Shown in pieces: positions 34,260 through 43,237 of a stretch of 47,010 nt of DNA. The notes below the pieces were generated by a model, which worked only from the letters and a program-made list of their open reading frames with translations, made no database searches and was not told the DNA's origin. Source of the DNA: JAFGBN01 sp964394145 (GTDB lineage Bacteria > Chloroflexota > Dehalococcoidia > GIF9 > AB-539-J10); contig CAYMVL010000015.1 in the NCBI GenBank assembly GCA_964394145.1, positions 1-47,010 on the forward strand, read 5' to 3'. Each line of letters begins with the position of its first letter. The first letter of the stretch is position 1. The position numbers and the translations under genes were made by a program.

Positions 34260-36101
34260 CTAAGTCTCCTTGATAAACATTACGAATGCCCAAGGCCTGA
34301 GGGTGATACAGAGTTGCCTCGTCAAGTCAAGTTGCTGAGGCACGATACTCCCTTTCCCATACCACCGCTGCTCTGATGAATCCAAGCATTTTCCCCAGTA
34401 TCCGACAGGGAAGGGCAGGATAGTCTGAATCTCTGCATCATTGAAGCTAAAAACAATGCCCACTCGGCTACTTCCCCTCCAGCGACTGAGAAATAATAAT
34501 CTGTGCTCTTCTCTAGCTTCTACATCCATAGTATCCTTGCTGGGGTAAGCCAAAGCCGGGATTCTTTTACGAAGCTGAATTAGCTCTTTGTAGAACTCAA
34601 GCAAGACGCGATGGTGCGTTTCCATACGCAAATTATGATTTAGCTTGGCGCTGGAAAAAGTCACTTCATCTTCCGGATTACATAGTCGCCCGTGCCACAA
34701 AGTATCCCCTAGCTCCTTCTTTCGTCCCAGACGCGTAGCTTCAACGACTGCCGGATCGGAGTGGCTGACAAAATAAGGAAAGGGAGTCATCTCCCCATAT
34801 TCCTCCCCCATGAAGAGTAGAGGAACGAATGGTGATAGCAGTAAGACGCCAGCCGCTAGCTTGAGCGCGTCAAAAGGCACCAGCTGACTCAGACGCTCGC
34901 TATTCTGCCGGTTGCCAACTTGGTCATGATTCTGGGCGAAGACAACTAGCCTATAGGCTGGAATATCGCTAGACGAAGCGCCATGATTCCTCTGATGATA
35001 GCTGGAGTACTGCCCGGAATAAACAAAACCCTCATGAAATGCCTTGGCCAGATGTTGAAGCTTGCCGAAGTCCTGGTAATAACCAGTCTTCTCATTGGTC
35101 AACAGCACATGAAGTGAGTGATGAAAATCATCGTTCCATTGTGCATCAATACCGTAGCCTCCTTGGTCACGCGGCTCTATAAGGCGACTGTCGTTTGCCG
35201 CACTTTCACCAATGAGGTATGCCTTTCGTTTCAGTTTCTTCACCTGCTTGTGGAACCTCACGGACAGCTCCTCTAGAAAGGGATAGGAGGAAATGTCCAG
35301 TATGGCATGCAGCGCGTCGAGTCGGAGAGCATCGATATGAAACTCGGTGAGCCAGTAGATAGCGTTCTCAATGAAAAACCGGCGTACATCATTACTGAGG
35401 GGGCCATCAAAGTTAAGCGCCTCTCCCCATGGCGTCTTGTAGCGGTCAGTAAAGTATGGACCAAAATCAGCGACGTAATTGCCTTCAGGCCCAAGGTGGT
35501 TGTAAACGACATCCAAAATTACGGCCAGCCTCTTTTGGTGACAAATGTTGACCAAGCGTTTCAATCCCTCCGGTCCACCATAGGAATCTTGCACAGCAAA
35601 GGGGTATGCACCGTCATATCCCCAGTTGCGGTTCCCGGAGAACTGAGCGACGGGCATGAGTTCCACCGCTGTAATACCCAATTCCTTTAGCTCCTCAAGA
35701 TAGGGAAGAATAGCGTCAAAGGTGCCTTTCTGGGTGAAAGTACCCACATGCAGTTCGTAAATAATATAATTTTCGAAAATTAGTCCGTGCCAATCTTGGT
35801 CCTCCCAGTGAAATTGCGTGTCCACCACTTGAGATGGGCCATGAACCCCCATAGGCTGGAAACGCGATGCTGGATCAGGACGTTCTTTCTCTGAATCCAA
35901 GAGGTAGAAGTATAAAGAACCTGGTGCCATGCCCCTAACGGTTGCTTGATAGTATCCCCGGGTCTTTCTCCGTAATGGCACAAGTAATTCATTGGGCGAC
36001 ACAATATGCACATCTACCGTCTTAACAGTAGGTGCCCATACGATGACTTGGCACCGGCTGTCGCCCAAATAGGTAGCACCAACATAACTTTCCCTGCTCA
36101 C
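34260..36101 (-). CDS. treZ: malto-oligosyltrehalose trehalohydrolase
   Basis: TreZ (GH13) releases free trehalose from maltooligosyl trehalose. The 613 residues begin with a CBM48-like beta domain (about 1-100), followed by the GH13 barrel: ELHVGTFT (116-123), GNRNWGYDG (156-164), nucleophile D262 in LRLDALHAI, acid E299 in LIGESAAND, and the NHD motif H392-D393 in FAQNHDQVGNR. The length is typical. The start is a GTG, eight bases after the glgB stop, with AGGTGAT upstream as ribosome site. It directly precedes the GH57 gene without a spacer. The GH13 motifs could also suggest glgX or glgB, but WAPTVKTVDVHI with VELMPVAQFSG is the TreZ pattern. Confidence 0.93.
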   Translation of the reverse strand: MSRESYVGATYLGDSRCQVIVWAPTVKTVDVHIVSPNELLVPLRRKTRGYYQATVRGMAPGSLYFYLLDSEKERPDPASRFQPMGVHGPSQVVDTQFHWEDQDWHGLIFENYIIYELHVGTFTQKGTFDAILPYLEELKELGITAVELMPVAQFSGNRNWGYDGAYPFAVQDSYGGPEGLKRLVNICHQKRLAVILDVVYNHLGPEGNYVADFGPYFTDRYKTPWGEALNFDGPLSNDVRRFFIENAIYWLTEFHIDALRLDALHAILDISSYPFLEELSVRFHKQVKKLKRKAYLIGESAANDSRLIEPRDQGGYGIDAQWNDDFHHSLHVLLTNEKTGYYQDFGKLQHLAKAFHEGFVYSGQYSSYHQRNHGASSSDIPAYRLVVFAQNHDQVGNRQNSERLSQLVPFDALKLAAGVLLLSPFVPLLFMGEEYGEMTPFPYFVSHSDPAVVEATRLGRKKELGDTLWHGRLCNPEDEVTFSSAKLNHNLRMETHHRVLLEFYKELIQLRKRIPALAYPSKDTMDVEAREEHRLLFLSRWRGSSRVGIVFSFNDAEIQTILPFPVGYWGKCLDSSEQRWYGKGSIVPQQLDLTRQLCITLRPWAFVMFIKET

Positions 36102-36109
36102 AATTTACA

Positions 36110-38011
36110 TCACCTGCTTCTGAAACATATGACTGCCAATGGCGGCACAGTAATCTTTATCGAATAAGGGCGTCCATGCCATGGCATCTCGTCTGATTGG
36201 ATAGTCTCGGGATTACCCTGGCCACTCCCGCCATACTCCGTGCTGTCACCGTTAAGGACTTGCCGCCATGACCCGCGTCGTGGGACGCCAACCCTATACT
36301 GCAAGTGAGTCATCGGAGTGAAGTTGCAGACAATAGCTAAAATATCATCCGTTGACTTTCCCTTGCGGATGAAGGTGATGATGCTTTGTAAAGCATCACT
36401 CGCATCGACCCATTCGAAGCCTGCCGCATCGCAGTCCAATTCGTGAAGCGCAGGCTCTGTTTGGTAAACCTGGTTCAATGCCTCGACCCACTTCCGCATC
36501 TGGGCATGCCTCTCATAGTCGAGCAAATGCCAATCTAGGCTGCCATCATGATCCCACTCTCGCCACTGGCCGAACTCTGCCCCCATGAACAGCAGCTTCT
36601 TTCCCGGCTGGGTATACATATATCCCAGAAGGAGCCTCAAATTGGCGAACTTTTGCCAATCGTCGCCCGGCATCTTTCCCAGGAGTGAGCCTTTCCCATG
36701 AACGACCTCATCATGGGAGAGGGGCAAAACAAAGTTTTCATTGAAGGCGTAGAGCATGCGAAAGGTCAAATTGTTGTGGTGGTATTTTCTATATATAGGG
36801 TCGCGACCTATATATTGTAGGGTATCATGCATCCAGCCCATGTCCCACTTCATACCGAAACCCAGACCACCCACGTATGTTGGTCGTGACACCATAGGCC
36901 ATGCAGTGGATTCTTCGGCTATGGTTTGCACATCAGGATAGTTTTTGTAAACTTCCTCATTAAGTTTTCTCAAAAAGTCAATGGCTTCAAGGTTTTCACG
37001 GCCACCATACTTGTTGGGAATCCATTCACCTTGCTTCCGTGAGTAGTCTAGATAAAGCATTGAAGCTACGGCGTCTAGACGCAGGCCATCAGCGTGATAC
37101 TTATCCAGCCAGAAGAGCGCGCTACTTATAAGGAAGCTGCGTACTTCAGACCGTCCATAATTGAATATATAGCTAGTCCAGTCAGGATGGAACCCCTTCT
37201 TGGAGTGGGCATGCTCGTACAAGTGCGTCCCGTCGAAGAAGCCCAGACCATGCTCATCGGTAGGAAAGTGGGATGGCACCCAGTCCAGTATTACGCCGAT
37301 TCCACGCTGATGTAGATGGTCAATCAGGTGCATAAATTCCTGAGGATTGCCATAGCGACTACTGGGTGCGAAGTAACCCGTTATTTGATATCCCCAGGAG
37401 CCAAAGAAAGGGTGCTCCATGACAGGTAGAAACTCGACGTGAGTAAATCCCAGTTGCTGGACGTAGTCGGCAAGTCTAGACGCAAACTCATGGTAGGAAA
37501 GGGAGCGATAACCTTCTTGAAATACCCTTGCCCAAGAACCCAGATGTACCTCATAAATAGCAATTGGTGCATTTAGCGCGTTGCATTGCTGTCGGTTCTC
37601 CATCCACTTCTGGTCTCCCCAAGTATATTCAAGATCCCAGACTATAGAAGCAGTCTTAGGAGCTACTTCATTATAGGTAGCTAAGGGGTCGGCCTTATCT
37701 GTTTTATAGCCTCTATAACGTGAAGCGAGATGGTATTTGTAAAGAGCACCTTTGTCTATCCCCGGGATAAATCCCTCCCAGACTCCTGACTGCCCACGTG
37801 GCTGCAAAGGGTGGCTTAATTTGTTCCAGTTGTTGAAGTTGCCGGTAACAGAAACCTGTTTGGCATTCGGTGCCCATACTGCAAAATATGTTCCTACTTG
37901 CCCGTTGACAGTCAGCGGATGTGCTCCCAGTTTCTCGTATAAGTGAAAGTGGGTGCCTTCATTAAACAGATAAACGTCATCCTCTGACAGGAGGGTTATT
38001 TCCGGTGACAT
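36110..38011 (-). CDS. glgB: 1,4-alpha-glucan branching enzyme (GH13)
   Basis: GlgB creates alpha-1,6 branches in glycogen. The 633 residues comprise a short N-terminal stretch, a CBM48 domain (about 25-125, with FAVWAPNAKQVSVTGNFNNW at 43-62), the catalytic barrel and a C-terminal beta domain. Catalytic residues are D313 in RLDAVASMLY, the EE pair at 366-367 in TIAEEST and D434 in LSHDEVVHG. The extra N-terminal domain of E. coli GlgB is absent, as in the short bacterial type. It lies 17 bases after malQ and eight before treZ. With malQ it would shape the glucan that TreY and GlgP then use. Confidence 0.95.
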   Translation of the reverse strand: MSPEITLLSEDDVYLFNEGTHFHLYEKLGAHPLTVNGQVGTYFAVWAPNAKQVSVTGNFNNWNKLSHPLQPRGQSGVWEGFIPGIDKGALYKYHLASRYRGYKTDKADPLATYNEVAPKTASIVWDLEYTWGDQKWMENRQQCNALNAPIAIYEVHLGSWARVFQEGYRSLSYHEFASRLADYVQQLGFTHVEFLPVMEHPFFGSWGYQITGYFAPSSRYGNPQEFMHLIDHLHQRGIGVILDWVPSHFPTDEHGLGFFDGTHLYEHAHSKKGFHPDWTSYIFNYGRSEVRSFLISSALFWLDKYHADGLRLDAVASMLYLDYSRKQGEWIPNKYGGRENLEAIDFLRKLNEEVYKNYPDVQTIAEESTAWPMVSRPTYVGGLGFGMKWDMGWMHDTLQYIGRDPIYRKYHHNNLTFRMLYAFNENFVLPLSHDEVVHGKGSLLGKMPGDDWQKFANLRLLLGYMYTQPGKKLLFMGAEFGQWREWDHDGSLDWHLLDYERHAQMRKWVEALNQVYQTEPALHELDCDAAGFEWVDASDALQSIITFIRKGKSTDDILAIVCNFTPMTHLQYRVGVPRRGSWRQVLNGDSTEYGGSGQGNPETIQSDEMPWHGRPYSIKITVPPLAVICFRSR

Positions 38012-38028
38012 TGGCAGCTTTCTCTTCC

Positions 38029-40206
38029 TTAACTCGTCTCTCTAGGCGACCTGCTGCGTGCTCTCTTACGTTCATACTCCTGGCGCTCGCTCTGTTTGCG
38101 GACGTCGCTAACAGCGAGTAGTGTATCAGCTACCTGGGGCAATTGACAAAATTGTTCGAAAGTGTATCTTGCCCTGCGCCGCCAGTTTGGGTATTCTGCA
38201 GTAGTACTCGGTATGTTCTGCGGCTGTGTCTCAAGCCAGAGGTCTTCCAAATTGATTAGGACTGTTCGAGCTTCGCTGGCAGCGAGAAATGATAGGCATG
38301 CCTTGAGGATGGCGTGTATATCAGTCTCTTCTACGCGGAGCCAACCCGTAAATTGCAATAGAGTAACTAACGCTTGTTTCATGCGAAGCAGTCTATTCTT
38401 TTCCTCTGCTGCACCTGTGCTGTCAAGAAGGCCGATCCTCTTGCGATCCTCAATGTCGAGACCTTGCCAGAATGCGGCAAACGGGTGCATATCATGCGTA
38501 TTAAGACTAGCTATCGAGTCACGCGAAATTGGAGCTAGTCCTCGCTGCAGGCTGGAAGCAAGCGCATAATGGATCACGAACATACGTTGCATGCCGTGCT
38601 TTCTCATGGTCGCCCTGACGTATGATGGTACCGTACCCAAATCTTCGCCTACAATGATGGCTTTATGCCGATGGGACTCGAGGGCCAGTATGGCGTAGAG
38701 CTCATTTGCCCGGTAACGCACATAGACTCCCTGATAAGTTTCAAATCTGCTAGGGATACAGAAAAGCCGGTGAAGCCTCATCACATGGTCAATGCGAAGA
38801 ATACCAGCATAGCGAAGATGGTGGCGCAGGCAGGCAATTACATAGCTATATCCCTGCTGCCGGATTCTTTCTGGGTGTAGTGGTGGGAGTCCCCAGTTCT
38901 GTCCCTGGCTGAAAACAGCATCCGGAGGTGCGCCAGCTGAAATATCTGATACGAATGACTCAGGTTTGCGCCACACATCGTAGCCATCAGGGTGAACACC
39001 TAATGGGAGGTCTAGATATAGTTGCACACTTTTCTCCCTGGCCCTTTCTGAGACATTATTCATTTGCTCATTGGTTAGCCACTGTACGTACATGTGGTAG
39101 CGCTTGTTTTCCTCTTCGTAATCTCCTTCGGACAGTATGCCATCACGAAGCGGGTATGGCCACAACCTCCATGAAGAGCCATGTCTCTCACATGCTGCGG
39201 AAAAGCGAGCGTAATCCTCAACGTACGGGTTCTCTTGAGCGAAACGATGAAGCTCCTTAAGTCGCTTGGGCTCTTCAGTAAACAGGTGCCTACACATCTC
39301 TTTCAGGGCCTGACGTTTCAACAGCATCTGTCGCTCATAGTCTATGAGATGTAACCCGCGGAGAGTTTTTATCTCGTTCTGGAATGCTGATGATCCGATT
39401 AGAGCCTGTGCTGAGCGGCACTCTCGCAGCTCTGGCACCGAGGCTATATCGAGGTAAAACTCGTTCCATAATAAGCTACTCGTGGGGGAATAAGGACTAG
39501 GGTGGGAGAGGTCGTTCATAAAAGTAGGTAGCAGAGGCAGAGTAGCTACCACATGGCCATCCATACGCCACACCCATGTTATCAAATTTTGAAGATCAGA
39601 GAAGTCTCCAGCCCCCCAGCTTGTTTTAGAATGCAAGGCATATAAAGGAAGGAAGACACCGAAGCTGCGGTCCTCAGATTCCAATGGAGGCGAGTACGTT
39701 CGAATTGGACAGGAAATAACTAGGCTCCGTGCCTGTCTCCCATGCAATTCTAAGGTGAAGTCGTGATATCCCCATGGTAACTGACTGGGCAACTCGAGTT
39801 GCTTCGAGACATAGCGTCTGCCATCTAAATTTTCGCCTTTTAACACTGTAAGATCAGCCATAGGACACTTCCAGCTAAGCTGCTCACCACGCTCCAATTT
39901 AAGATGACAGTCTGCATTGAAATCAGCTGCATCGAGGGGCAAGCGAATTTCTGCCACGTGTGATTCGCCATCCCAAGCCACGACAACTGGCTCTAGTAAT
40001 TGCTGCCACAGTGCCTGTTGTCGCTCACGCAATGCAGATGGGACATCATCAGCGTTCGCGATTGGAGCTCCAAGTGATCGTAGGACAGCCAGCAATGATT
40101 CGACAGAGGCCTGTTGCCGACGACTATTCACATCGTAATAGGCAGTCTGAATGCCATATAGGCGGGCCAGTGCGTGAAGTAAGCCATTGCTCGACGTACA
40201 GCTCAT
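38029..40206 (-). CDS. malQ: 4-alpha-glucanotransferase (amylomaltase, GH77)
   Basis: MalQ transfers stretches of alpha-1,4-glucan between chains and so makes longer maltodextrins. The 725 residues include an N-terminal beta-rich extension of about 180 residues, as in E. coli MalQ, and the GH77 barrel with SPYSPTSSLLWNEFYLD (237-253), GAPPDAVFSQGQNWGLPP (425-442), nucleophile D473 in RIDHVMRLHR, acid E521 in VGEDLGTVP and D572 in LNTHDMHP. It is the first gene of the five-gene operon. A 19-base palindrome 114 bases upstream may be its operator. Confidence 0.94.
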   Translation of the reverse strand: MSCTSSNGLLHALARLYGIQTAYYDVNSRRQQASVESLLAVLRSLGAPIANADDVPSALRERQQALWQQLLEPVVVAWDGESHVAEIRLPLDAADFNADCHLKLERGEQLSWKCPMADLTVLKGENLDGRRYVSKQLELPSQLPWGYHDFTLELHGRQARSLVISCPIRTYSPPLESEDRSFGVFLPLYALHSKTSWGAGDFSDLQNLITWVWRMDGHVVATLPLLPTFMNDLSHPSPYSPTSSLLWNEFYLDIASVPELRECRSAQALIGSSAFQNEIKTLRGLHLIDYERQMLLKRQALKEMCRHLFTEEPKRLKELHRFAQENPYVEDYARFSAACERHGSSWRLWPYPLRDGILSEGDYEEENKRYHMYVQWLTNEQMNNVSERAREKSVQLYLDLPLGVHPDGYDVWRKPESFVSDISAGAPPDAVFSQGQNWGLPPLHPERIRQQGYSYVIACLRHHLRYAGILRIDHVMRLHRLFCIPSRFETYQGVYVRYRANELYAILALESHRHKAIIVGEDLGTVPSYVRATMRKHGMQRMFVIHYALASSLQRGLAPISRDSIASLNTHDMHPFAAFWQGLDIEDRKRIGLLDSTGAAEEKNRLLRMKQALVTLLQFTGWLRVEETDIHAILKACLSFLAASEARTVLINLEDLWLETQPQNIPSTTAEYPNWRRRARYTFEQFCQLPQVADTLLAVSDVRKQSERQEYERKRARSRSPRETS

Positions 40207-40319
40207 TTTTCAGCCTTCGCCATATTTTTGTCCAAAGCCTCGTCAGCGGCGCGCTCAGCTCTTCTTGTCACTTAAGCCATCCTGTTGGCATATTCTGCGT
40301 CAGCCTCCACCGTACACAA

Positions 40320-40338
40320 GATACCTTGTATAGGTATC
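40320..40338. promoter_or_regulatory. palindrome upstream of the malQ operon
   Basis: GATACC (40320-40325) and GGTATC (40333-40338) are perfect inverted copies around a seven-base AT-rich centre. This 19-base symmetry, with its nine-and-a-half-base half-site spacing, looks like a dimeric repressor or activator site. It lies between malQ and marC. No clear -35/-10 pair for the operon was found in 40207-40401. Confidence 0.45.
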
Positions 40339-40401
40339 GCTGCGCGACGCCCCATAATTCGCTAACCCCTACCAGACTTATATTTGTCTCTATCAGAATT
40401 T

Positions 40402-41010
40402 TCATATTGATTGTGGTACCAGAGGAATGCCCAGCATATTGAGCCCCCGTATAATCATACTTACTGCTATCGCGGCGAGCAGTAGGGCGAAAACTCGGGA
40501 AATTGCCTTAAGTCCGCCCTGACCCATGAATCTCATAACTTGGTTGCTCGCCAGAAATATCAGCCAAGCAATAAGTAAGTTAAGAATAAAGGAAATCAAT
40601 ACTATATACAACTGAAACTGAGTGGCTAGCAATAATAGCGTGGTTATTGTAGCGGGACCCACTGTCAGGGGTGTACCAATAGGAACGACTGCTACAATCT
40701 CTTCTTTGATTAGCTCTACCATCCTACCAGTAGTCATGTACTTTATGGAGAGCACCAGCAAGACAATGCCACCAGCAATGGCAAAAGAACTCACAGAAAT
40801 TCCCATCACATTTAAGATGAATTGACCCAAAAATAGGAAGGCGAGCCCGACAAGAGCTGCAGTTGCGATAGCAGTATGAACCATCTTGCGTCGATCCTGT
40901 TTCGCCATCCCTTCGCTCAAAGAGATTACAAAGGGCAAATTACCTAAGGCATCAATGACGATGAACAGGGGCACAAAGGTCAACATAAAGGACCCTAGCC
41001 AAATCTGCAT
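40402..41010 (-). CDS. MarC/UPF0056 family membrane protein
   Basis: The 202-residue protein has six hydrophobic helices and the family pattern FVPLFIVIDALGNLPFVISL (12-31), the central AIAGGIVLLVLSIKY and VPIGTPLTVGPATITTLLLL near 110-130. MarC proteins are widespread inner-membrane proteins of unknown function; the early link to multiple antibiotic resistance was not upheld. It reads in the same direction as malQ, with a 195-base gap between them, so it may or may not share transcripts with that operon. Confidence 0.88.
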   Translation of the reverse strand: MQIWLGSFMLTFVPLFIVIDALGNLPFVISLSEGMAKQDRRKMVHTAIATAALVGLAFLFLGQFILNVMGISVSSFAIAGGIVLLVLSIKYMTTGRMVELIKEEIVAVVPIGTPLTVGPATITTLLLLATQFQLYIVLISFILNLLIAWLIFLASNQVMRFMGQGGLKAISRVFALLLAAIAVSMIIRGLNMLGIPLVPQSI

Positions 41011-41324
41011 CTTAGCTTGTTCCGAATAATCCTATTGAATCACCAGTTGCGACTTTAGCCTGCGCCATCCTGCACCGTACAGGCAGGAGTGCCGTTTTGG
41101 ACCGACATTTCGCTGATGGCGACGCTTCGCTCATTACTAAGAACTGACCTGATGAAGCTGCTGTGATTGCTACATTTATATCACTTCAGGTTAATACCGT
41201 CGCAGAGGCGCATGATATTATAAGTCAGCATCCTATCATTGTCCTACTCATTATGAAGAAGCGGAGCACCAAACCTGCGTAAGCACCCAGTATCAAAGTC
41301 GCAGTCCGAACACATATTCGGCGG
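41011..41324. other. 314-base gap without recognised genes
   Basis: I see no promoter pair, RNA or insertion-sequence fragment. A short plus-strand open stretch reads NTVAEAHDIISQHPIIVLL near 41190, which looks protein-like but could not be identified. Confidence 0.3.
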
Positions 41325-41636
41325 CTATCTTACTCGTCTTAGCGATGATACCCTGTCTTCTATAACTTTGGCTGCCTTCGCCTGAGTATTCTTCTTTAGA
41401 AGCTCTAAGGCAAGCCTATCATCACCGATTACATCCCTGACCCAGTTGCTGAAATCGTTTTTGCTCTTGTTGCAGTGATGAAGGAAGGTCTGCTGGTCCA
41501 TGTTCCGGAGAGCCATGCCTAGTTGTGGCAAGCTGTTGAAGACTTGCCCGTTTTGGCACCAGAATTCCTTACCCTGTGGTACTTGGCCCAGCCAAGTCTC
41601 TGCTATATTCTTTGTTATCTTTGCCACTTCCTTCAC
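41325..41636 (-). CDS. small DUF5752-like protein
   Basis: The 103-residue soluble protein has the pattern I associate with DUF5752: a short N-terminal helix, GKEFWCQNGQVFNSLPQLG (22-40), then HHCNKSKNDFSNWVRDVIGD (53-72), where family members usually have HHVNxxxNDFxNW. The function of the domain is unknown. It lies 11 bases downstream of the universal stress protein gene on the same strand, so the pair is an operon and a stress-linked role is plausible. The family assignment is from memory of the motif, not from a search. Confidence 0.6.
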   Translation of the reverse strand: MKEVAKITKNIAETWLGQVPQGKEFWCQNGQVFNSLPQLGMALRNMDQQTFLHHCNKSKNDFSNWVRDVIGDDRLALELLKKNTQAKAAKVIEDRVSSLRRVR

Positions 41637-41647
41637 CTCCTTTGTGT

Positions 41648-42586
41648 CTATTCAGCGGGCCGGCCGATTAGAACGGAGCAGTCAGCATGCCTAGCCACCC
41701 TCTCGGTTACGCTGCCCAGCAGCAGAGACTCAATTTCACTGAGGCCTCTGCTTCCCATCGCAATAATATCCGCTTCGTATTTCTTTGCCGCTGCCAGTAT
41801 GGCCTCAGCCGCACCGCCCCTAAGCACTACAGACGCAGTCTTGTACCCTTTCGCTTGGAACTGCTTTTCGCTCTTGGCTGTTATCTTGCTTGCTTCATTT
41901 TCTTCGGCTGCCTGTAATCGGGCAAGCAGCGCCTGGTTGGTTTGCAAGTCAAGTGTTGGCATTCTAATTAAGGCGGCGAGGTATGATTGGAGAGCTGTCA
42001 CGATAATGATTTCACAGTGCTTTGGTAAGGGTAGTTTCAGGAGGAACTGAGTAATCACGTCGGAGTACTTTGAACCATCAGTAGCTAACAAGATCCGATT
42101 AACGCTTATGTTTTTACTCTCAGCATCGGGTGACTCCTGACGACCGTTACGAGATGGCTGCCTTACAAGCAGGACACTGGCATTCGCGTGTTTCATCACT
42201 GTAAGGGCAACACTCCCAAGGCGAAACGCAAGCGGGTCAGTCAACCCCTTGGCCCCCATTACTATCAGAGAAATTCTGCTTTCTTTGGCTACCTTGAGTA
42301 TTTCCTCTGCGGCGTTTCCCCATCGAACTAAACCGGTCGGCTTCAGTTTGCTGCTGCTAAGTACTTGAATGGGGTGCTGTAACATCTCAAGTGCTATCTG
42401 CTCTTGTGCTTTCTTCTTTGCTGAGCTGCCTCTTATCTTGTCGAGTGTAAGTCCTCCCAGAAAAGTATGCTCGGAAACTACAGTGATTACTGTAACCTCG
42501 GTCTTCGGTGGGAGCCGAATCGCCTTCAGCGTCTCCGTTGCCTTATCGGAATATGGTGACCCATCAATAGCAAGAAGAATTTTCAT
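41648..42586 (-). CDS. tandem universal stress protein (two UspA domains)
   Basis: The 312-residue protein has two UspA domains in tandem (about 1-145 and 160-312). Each begins with the same signature, ILLAIDGSPYSD (3-14) and ILLATDGSKYSD. Each carries the intact ATP-binding pattern G-x2-G-x9-G-S: GAKG...GS in the first and GSRG...GS in the second, so both halves should bind ATP. Universal stress proteins respond to starvation, oxygen or membrane stress; the target is unknown. It precedes the DUF5752-like gene by 11 bases. Confidence 0.92.
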   Translation of the reverse strand: MKILLAIDGSPYSDKATETLKAIRLPPKTEVTVITVVSEHTFLGGLTLDKIRGSSAKKKAQEQIALEMLQHPIQVLSSSKLKPTGLVRWGNAAEEILKVAKESRISLIVMGAKGLTDPLAFRLGSVALTVMKHANASVLLVRQPSRNGRQESPDAESKNISVNRILLATDGSKYSDVITQFLLKLPLPKHCEIIIVTALQSYLAALIRMPTLDLQTNQALLARLQAAEENEASKITAKSEKQFQAKGYKTASVVLRGGAAEAILAAAKKYEADIIAMGSRGLSEIESLLLGSVTERVARHADCSVLIGRPAE

Positions 42587-43237
42587 ATTCTAGCTCCTGT
42601 GCTGATCGGAAACCTGTTTCTGACATTATCGGGCTCCATGTGTCGTTAATATACTAACTAAATGTCCTTTTGGTGTCCAACCTTTGCACAGTTTACTCTA
42701 GAGTCACCAAAACCTCAAACAGACGTGGCCTGATTCAAGTTCCGTAATACCACCAATTGTTTTCCTGCCGGTACGATAATTCCGATGATTAGTCAGTTCC
42801 TGCTTCATAATTCCCCGGAAGCTCTACATCGGTGGGTACACAGGTTATAAAGCTCACCCGTATGGTGTTCGGTTCATGTATCTCAAACGGGTTAAGTAAG
42901 TTATCTGCCACCAGCAGTCTATAGCTGGAGTCGCTGGTTGTTTTGCATTTCCTACTTAGCGGACTCGGAGGGTGGACGGCGCGTTTTGCCCGTATTGCGA
43001 GAGGACTGAAGGGGTGTAGAATTCTGCCCTAAGGATTAAATCTGAAGCCACTACAGTAAAGTGATCTGTACCAATATCGGGACCATGGGTTGGTGGCTAC
43101 AATCGAGAATACTATGTAGCTACAATGTTTCATATTACATTTTCCTGATGTGTGACCTTTCTGGGCATAGCCGTATAGACATGTTCTACCGATATGGCGT
43201 TCATCAAACAGTAAGTTTTTCTGAAGGAAAACAGTAT
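42587..43237. other. 651-base gap with a possible decayed coding remnant
   Basis: No intact gene is present. On the minus strand a frame of 79 codons (42789-43028) stays open without a start codon and contains RLLVADNLLNPFEIHEPNTI and VPTDVELPGNYEAGTD. A second minus frame (42705-42808) overlaps its end and reads RTGRKTIGGITELESG. The pair looks like one gene broken by a frameshift, but I do not recognise it and chance is possible. The plus-strand frame at 43061-43258 has no support. Confidence 0.3.

Noticed and set aside
39960..40442. A 160-codon plus-strand frame across the start of malQ
   Set aside because: It is antisense to the well-supported malQ and marC genes, has no family features and no ribosome site; it is a shadow frame.
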